A stretch of 17,674 bases of DNA from Lentisphaerota bacterium (GTDB lineage: Bacteria > Verrucomicrobiota > Kiritimatiellia > UBA8416 > JAFGIZ01): assembly GCA_016929365.1 (NCBI GenBank), contig JAFGIZ010000047.1, positions 1 through 17,674 on the forward strand, in the 5' to 3' direction. Shown here piece after piece: positions 14,014 to 17,674 of this stretch. Every line of letters starts with the position of its first letter. Position 1 is the stretch's first letter. Below the pieces are notes generated by a model. The model was not told where the DNA came from, searched no databases, and saw nothing but the letters and a program-made list of their open reading frames with translations. A program made the translations under genes and the position numbers.

Positions 14014-15003
14014 ATGGCGGCGCAGCGCAAGGCGGAGTACTGGGTCGGATTTGACCTTGGCGGAACGAAAATGCTGGCCAAGGTGCTGGATGCCTCGTAC
14101 CGGGAGGTCGCGCGGGTCAAAAAAAAGACGCGGGCCTACGAGGGGGCCGAGACCGGGTTGGAGCGGATCGAGGGTGTGATTCGCGCGGCTCTGGCGAAGG
14201 CCGGCGGCGACGGGGCGGCGCCGGCGGCGATCGGCGTGGGTTGTCCGGGGCCCGTCGACCTGGAGCGCGGCGTGCTGCCGGCGCTGCCGAACCTGGGGTG
14301 GCGCGAGGTGCCGTTACGGGATGCGTTGGCGGAAGCCTTCGGGTGTCCCGTCACCGTGGTCAACGACGTGGACGCGGGTGTGTACGGGGAATACCGGTTT
14401 GGAGCGGGGCGGGGCGCGCGCTGTGTGCTGGGCGTGTTTCCGGGGACCGGCATCGGCGGGGGCTGCGTCTACGAGGGCCGGATTCTGCACGGGGCCCGGA
14501 TGTCCGGGCTGGAGATCGGCCACATGCAGGTGGTGCCGGAAGGACCGCTGTGCGGATGCGGGCGGCGGGGCTGCCTGGAGGCGGTGGCGGGACGCCGGGC
14601 GATTGCCGCGGCGGCGGCGACGGCGGCCTTCCGGGGTGAGGCGCCGCATTTACAGGAGGCCGCGGGGTTCGATCTCGCGAAGATCAGGAGCGGAACGCTG
14701 GCGGCGTCTGTGAAGGCGGGCGATGCGGCGGTTGAAGCGATTGTGCGCGCGGCCGCGGAATGGATCGGCGTGGCGGTCGGCAACGCCGTGAACCTGCTGC
14801 TGCCCGACGTCGTTGTGCTGGGCGGCGGCCTGGTGGAAGCCCTGCCGAAGTTGTTCCGGGATACGATTGCGCGTACGGCGGAGGCCCGGGTCATGCCGGC
14901 CTTCGCGGGAACGTTCGATGTCCGGGTCGCGGCGCTCGGGGACGATGCCAGCGTCACGGGGGCGGCGGCCTGGGCGCGGGTTGAGGCGGAAACGGAGCGT
15001 TGA
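14014..15003 (+). CDS. ROK-family sugar kinase (glucokinase-like)
   Basis: Product of 329 residues. Start at 14014 supported by GGAAGGGG five bases upstream; the open frame continues to 13846 but overlaps the small upstream gene. The ATP phosphate-1 loop is DLGGTK (14-19). The catalytic Asp region is VNDVDAG (116-122, D118). PGTGIGGG (143-150) is the phosphate-2 loop. The ROK zinc signature is exact: H170, then nine residues, then CGCGRRGC with C180, C182, C187 and E189. GGGLVE near the end is the adenosine loop. Such enzymes phosphorylate glucose or related hexoses with ATP; some ROK members use polyphosphate. The gene ends one base before the ppx start, in the same unit as ppk, which raises the question of polyphosphate use. 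The zinc motif itself favours an ordinary ATP glucokinase or related N-acetylhexosamine/mannose kinase. Confidence 0.9.
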   Translation: MAAQRKAEYWVGFDLGGTKMLAKVLDASYREVARVKKKTRAYEGAETGLERIEGVIRAALAKAGGDGAAPAAIGVGCPGPVDLERGVLPALPNLGWREVPLRDALAEAFGCPVTVVNDVDAGVYGEYRFGAGRGARCVLGVFPGTGIGGGCVYEGRILHGARMSGLEIGHMQVVPEGPLCGCGRRGCLEAVAGRRAIAAAAATAAFRGEAPHLQEAAGFDLAKIRSGTLAASVKAGDAAVEAIVRAAAEWIGVAVGNAVNLLLPDVVVLGGGLVEALPKLFRDTIARTAEARVMPAFAGTFDVRVAALGDDASVTGAAAWARVEAETER

Positions 15004-15004
15004 C

Positions 15005-16588
15005 ATGTCGGCAAAGCCAAATCCGCAGGAGATGCAGGCGGGTCCTGTCGCGGTCATCGAGCTCGGTACGACATCCATTCGCATGGAGGTCGCGCAGGCG
15101 CAACGGGGCCGGAAGCTGGACATCCTGGAATCGTTGCAGCAGCCGGTTTCATTGGGTCGGGATACGTTTACCGGGGGTACCATCGGCTTTGAGACGACGG
15201 AGGCCTGTGTCAAGGCGTTGCGCAGCTTCGACCGGATCCTGCGCGAGTACGCCATCGACCGCGAACACGCGCTGACGGCCGTGGCAACGAGTGCCGTGCG
15301 TGAGGCGGGCAACCGGGATGCCTTCCTGGACCGGCTGTTTATCGCGACCGGATTGAACGTGACGCCGCTGGACGAAGCGGAAGTCAACCGCTTCACGTAC
15401 CTGGCCGTGGAGCCGCTGCTCAGGGGGGGTGTTGTGCGGCGCGACGCGGACACGGCCGTCGTCGAGGTGGGCGGGGGCAGTACGGATATTTTCACCCTGC
15501 GCGCGGGCCGGGTCGAACATTCGCACACCTACCGTCTGGGCTCGCTGCGGTTGCGGCAGACCCTGCGCGATTACCGTTCTCCGCTTCCGGAACTGCGTGA
15601 GATCATGGAAAACCAGATCGAGCGGACGGTCGACCAGGTGCGCCATGCGCTGCCGGCAAAGGGCCGCATCCAGATGCTGGCCCTGGGCGGGGACGCGCGG
15701 TTTGCCGCGGCGCGGTTCCACCCGGGGGGCGAACACGCCGGGGTGGTGCGTTTGAAGGTACGGGACCTCGCCGCGCTTGCAGAGGAAGCGTTGCGCCTCT
15801 CCGTGGACGACCTGGTCAAGCGTTATCACGTTTCGTATCCGGACGCGGAAACGCTGGGCCCGGCCTTGCTGACTTACCTCAGCATGGCCAGGGCGTTCAA
15901 GGAGCGGCAGATCCTGGTGGGGAGCGCCACGCTGCGCGAGGGATTGTTGCGCGAAATGGTCACCCACGGCTCGTGGACGAGCGAATTCCGGAAACAGGTG
16001 CTCAGTTCGGCGCTGGAGATCGGCCGCAGGTACGCGTTTGACCGGGAGCATGCGGAGGTGGTGGCGCAGGCCGCCGCCGAGCTGTTTGAGGCCCTGCAGG
16101 ACGAACATGGCCTGAACCCCCGTTACGCGCTGATATTGCGGACTGCGGCGCTGCTCCACGAGATCGGCAGTTACGTAAGCAACCGGAGCCATCACAAGCA
16201 CACGATGTACCTTATCCGGAATTCTGACATATTCGGGTTGGGAGCGCGCGACCTGGAGCTGACGGCGTTGACGGCGCGGTATCACCGGCGTGCCATGCCG
16301 CGGCCGACGCACGAAGAATACAGCCGCCTGGACCGTGAAGGGCGGGTGGCGGTGGCGAAGCTGGCGGCGCTGCTGCGGGTGGCGGACGCCCTGGCGCGGG
16401 GGGTGCGCGGCAAACGGCGGGCCCGGCTGCGTATCAGCGTGGGCGAATCGCGCGTGACAATCGAGCTGGGAGGCGGCGACCTGACGCTGCCCCGCTACGC
16501 CCTGCGCGAAAAGGGCGATATGTTCGAGCGGGTCTTCGGGAAGCGCGTGGTGTTGCGCAATCGGGAGGGGGGATCCGCCCATGGCTAA
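15005..16588 (+). CDS. ppx: Exopolyphosphatase, Ppx/GppA family with C-terminal HD-like domain
   Basis: Product of 527 residues, the usual length of two-part Ppx proteins. The actin-like phosphatase part shows VIELGTTSIRM (18-27), ATSAVREAGN (94-103), VEVGGGSTDI (153-162), ALGGD (226-230) and a late GSATLREGLL. The C-terminal part (about 325-527) is the HD-type domain: REHAEV (H349), LLHEIG (H385-E386), the SHHKHTMYLIRNSD segment, RYHRR (425-429) and ADAL (D461). Ppx removes terminal phosphates from polyphosphate; GppA relatives also cleave pppGpp. The first loop has Glu (E19) where most members have Asp, and GGGST ends with Asp rather than Glu. Ribosome site GGAG six bases upstream. It overlaps ppk by 8 bases, so the two opposing enzymes are co-expressed. 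Confidence 0.92.
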   Translation: MSAKPNPQEMQAGPVAVIELGTTSIRMEVAQAQRGRKLDILESLQQPVSLGRDTFTGGTIGFETTEACVKALRSFDRILREYAIDREHALTAVATSAVREAGNRDAFLDRLFIATGLNVTPLDEAEVNRFTYLAVEPLLRGGVVRRDADTAVVEVGGGSTDIFTLRAGRVEHSHTYRLGSLRLRQTLRDYRSPLPELREIMENQIERTVDQVRHALPAKGRIQMLALGGDARFAAARFHPGGEHAGVVRLKVRDLAALAEEALRLSVDDLVKRYHVSYPDAETLGPALLTYLSMARAFKERQILVGSATLREGLLREMVTHGSWTSEFRKQVLSSALEIGRRYAFDREHAEVVAQAAAELFEALQDEHGLNPRYALILRTAALLHEIGSYVSNRSHHKHTMYLIRNSDIFGLGARDLELTALTARYHRRAMPRPTHEEYSRLDREGRVAVAKLAALLRVADALARGVRGKRRARLRISVGESRVTIELGGGDLTLPRYALREKGDMFERVFGKRVVLRNREGGSAHG

Positions 16589-17674
16589 GCAGGAGGCCCG
16601 TTTTATCAACCGCGAGTTGAGCTGGCTGGAATTCAATCAACGGGTGCTGGACGAAGCGCTGGACGAAAGCGTGCCGCTTCTCGAGCGGCTCAATTTCCTG
16701 GCGATCACGGCCTCGAACCTGGACGAATTTTTCATGGTGCGGGTCGGGGGGTTGCAGATGCTCCGGGACCGCAACGTGCGCAAGCCCGATCCGGCCGGCT
16801 TGACGCCGCGCGCGCAATTGGCGGCCATTGCGGAGCGCGCCAAGAAGATGGTCGAAGCGCAGTACCGGTGTTATCGCGAGCAGCTCGATCCGGCTCTGCG
16901 TGCGGCCGGCATCCGGCGCGTGACCCCCGCCGAGGTGACCCCGATGCAGGCACGGGTGCTGGACGGCATTTTCGAGGAATCCGTTTTCCCCGTGGTAACC
17001 CCCGTGGCCGTGACGGCGGACTCGAGGTTTCCGTCGTTAACCAACCTTCGCCTGCACGTGGCGGTTCGGATCAAGTCCGCAGAGGGAGACGCCCGGTACG
17101 CGATCATTGCGGTCGGCGACGGGATGAAACGGTTTCTGGCCCTGCCGGCGGAGAGCGGATACGCGTACATGACGATGGAGGACCTCATTCGCATGCGGAT
17201 TGACCGCCTGTTTCCCGGTGAACAGGTTCTGGAAAGCGTGCCTTTCCGCCTGACCCGGAACGCGGACATCCGTGTCCGCGAAGACATGGCCGCGGACTTC
17301 ATGATGGAAATGGAAAATGTCCTGGATCAGCGCAGGGAGGGGCACGGCGTGCGCCTGGAGATCAAGAGCATTGCGTCGCGTACGCTGTCCGGTTTTCTGC
17401 GGCGGCGGCTGCAGGTGCGGGCCGAGAACGTCTACGAGGTGCCGGGGCCGATGGACCTGTCCGCGTTCGGCGAGCTGACGCGGGTGGACGGGTTCGACGA
17501 GCTGCGGTATGCGCCGTGGTCGCCGCAGCCGAGCGCGGACGTGGATCCGGGACGGAGCATTTTCGATGAGATGGGCGAACACGATATCCTGCTGAACCAC
17601 CCGTACGAGCGTTTTGATCCCGTCCTGCGTTTGATCGAGGAGGCGTCGCGCGATCCGGACGTGCTGGCGATCAA
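16581..17674 (+). CDS. ppk1: Polyphosphate kinase 1, N-terminal part (3' incomplete)
   Basis: The frame is open from the ATG at 16581 to the window end (364 codons visible of a family length near 700). The start is typical of Ppk1: RFINRELSWLEFNQRVLDEA (residues 7-26), then LERLNFLAITASNLDEFFMVRVGGL, the conserved N-terminal helical domain. The head domain follows, with FPVVTPVAVTADSRFPSLTNLRLHVAV. Then comes the start of the first phospholipase-D-like catalytic domain, with EVPGPMDLSAFGEL, DIFDEM-type (here SIFDEMGEHDILLNHPYERFDPV) and VLRLIEEASRDPDVLAI. The catalytic His residues lie beyond the window. Ppk1 makes polyphosphate from ATP at the membrane. Ribosome site: the purine run GGGAGGGGGGA, inside ppx. 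The two genes overlap by 8 bases, with ppx first, the reverse of the E. coli order. Confidence 0.96.
   Translation, partial: MAKQEARFINRELSWLEFNQRVLDEALDESVPLLERLNFLAITASNLDEFFMVRVGGLQMLRDRNVRKPDPAGLTPRAQLAAIAERAKKMVEAQYRCYREQLDPALRAAGIRRVTPAEVTPMQARVLDGIFEESVFPVVTPVAVTADSRFPSLTNLRLHVAVRIKSAEGDARYAIIAVGDGMKRFLALPAESGYAYMTMEDLIRMRIDRLFPGEQVLESVPFRLTRNADIRVREDMAADFMMEMENVLDQRREGHGVRLEIKSIASRTLSGFLRRRLQVRAENVYEVPGPMDLSAFGELTRVDGFDELRYAPWSPQPSADVDPGRSIFDEMGEHDILLNHPYERFDPVLRLIEEASRDPDVLAI

Noticed and set aside
15149..16636. A 495-codon minus strand frame
   Set aside because: Antisense to ppx and the ppk start, both strongly supported; no recognisable motifs.

Overview
The window is a very GC-rich (by eye about two thirds G+C), tightly packed bacterial chromosome segment. 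I see no rRNA, tRNA, CRISPR array, transposase or phage gene. Taxonomy cannot be read with certainty. A one-iron superoxide reductase points to an anaerobe or microaerophile. A small glycine-rich RRM protein, a Tat-tagged AmrS-type radical SAM enzyme and a fused PlsC/GNAT acyltransferase would fit a Gram-negative lineage such as the Verrucomicrobiota/Kiritimatiellota/Planctomycetota group, but this is low-confidence inference.

Layout. 1-421 (+): the C-terminal end of a spermidine-synthase-like membrane protein, tail to tail with an AmrS radical SAM gene (330-1493, -). A GT2 glycosyltransferase (1492-2220, +) is translationally coupled to a small DedA/Sm_multidrug-type membrane protein (2217-2726). 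Then come a superoxide reductase (2754-3149, -) and a class I methyltransferase (3294-3980, -). An RRM protein (4182-4487, +) and an OlsF-like two-domain lipid acyltransferase (4547-6394, +) follow. A ParB-like protein without a DNA-binding domain (6395-6859, -) lies behind an unknown exported protein (6825-7520, -).

7815-13206 (-) is the most distinctive part: a three-gene operon with 4-base start/stop overlaps at both junctions. In transcription order it encodes a GT4 glycosyltransferase, a PHP-phosphoesterase/GT4 fusion of 820 residues, and a GH67-like TIM-barrel protein. Together they look like an uncharacterised glycoconjugate or glycolipid pathway. Its upstream region (13207-13461) is rich in short repeats and is shared with a divergent rightward operon.

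13462-17674 (+): two small overlapping uncharacterised genes, a ROK sugar kinase, an exopolyphosphatase (Ppx/GppA plus HD domain) and the start of polyphosphate kinase Ppk1, which runs off the window. Spacing is 1 base or an 8-base overlap from the ROK gene onward. This suggests a polyphosphate synthesis/degradation unit to which a sugar kinase is attached.

Themes: envelope lipid and glycan building (GT2, acyltransferase, GT4 operon), phosphate storage, and oxidative defence. Many genes start inside or immediately after the stop of the previous one, so translational coupling is widespread. Most long open frames opposite these genes are high-GC artefacts and are not reported.
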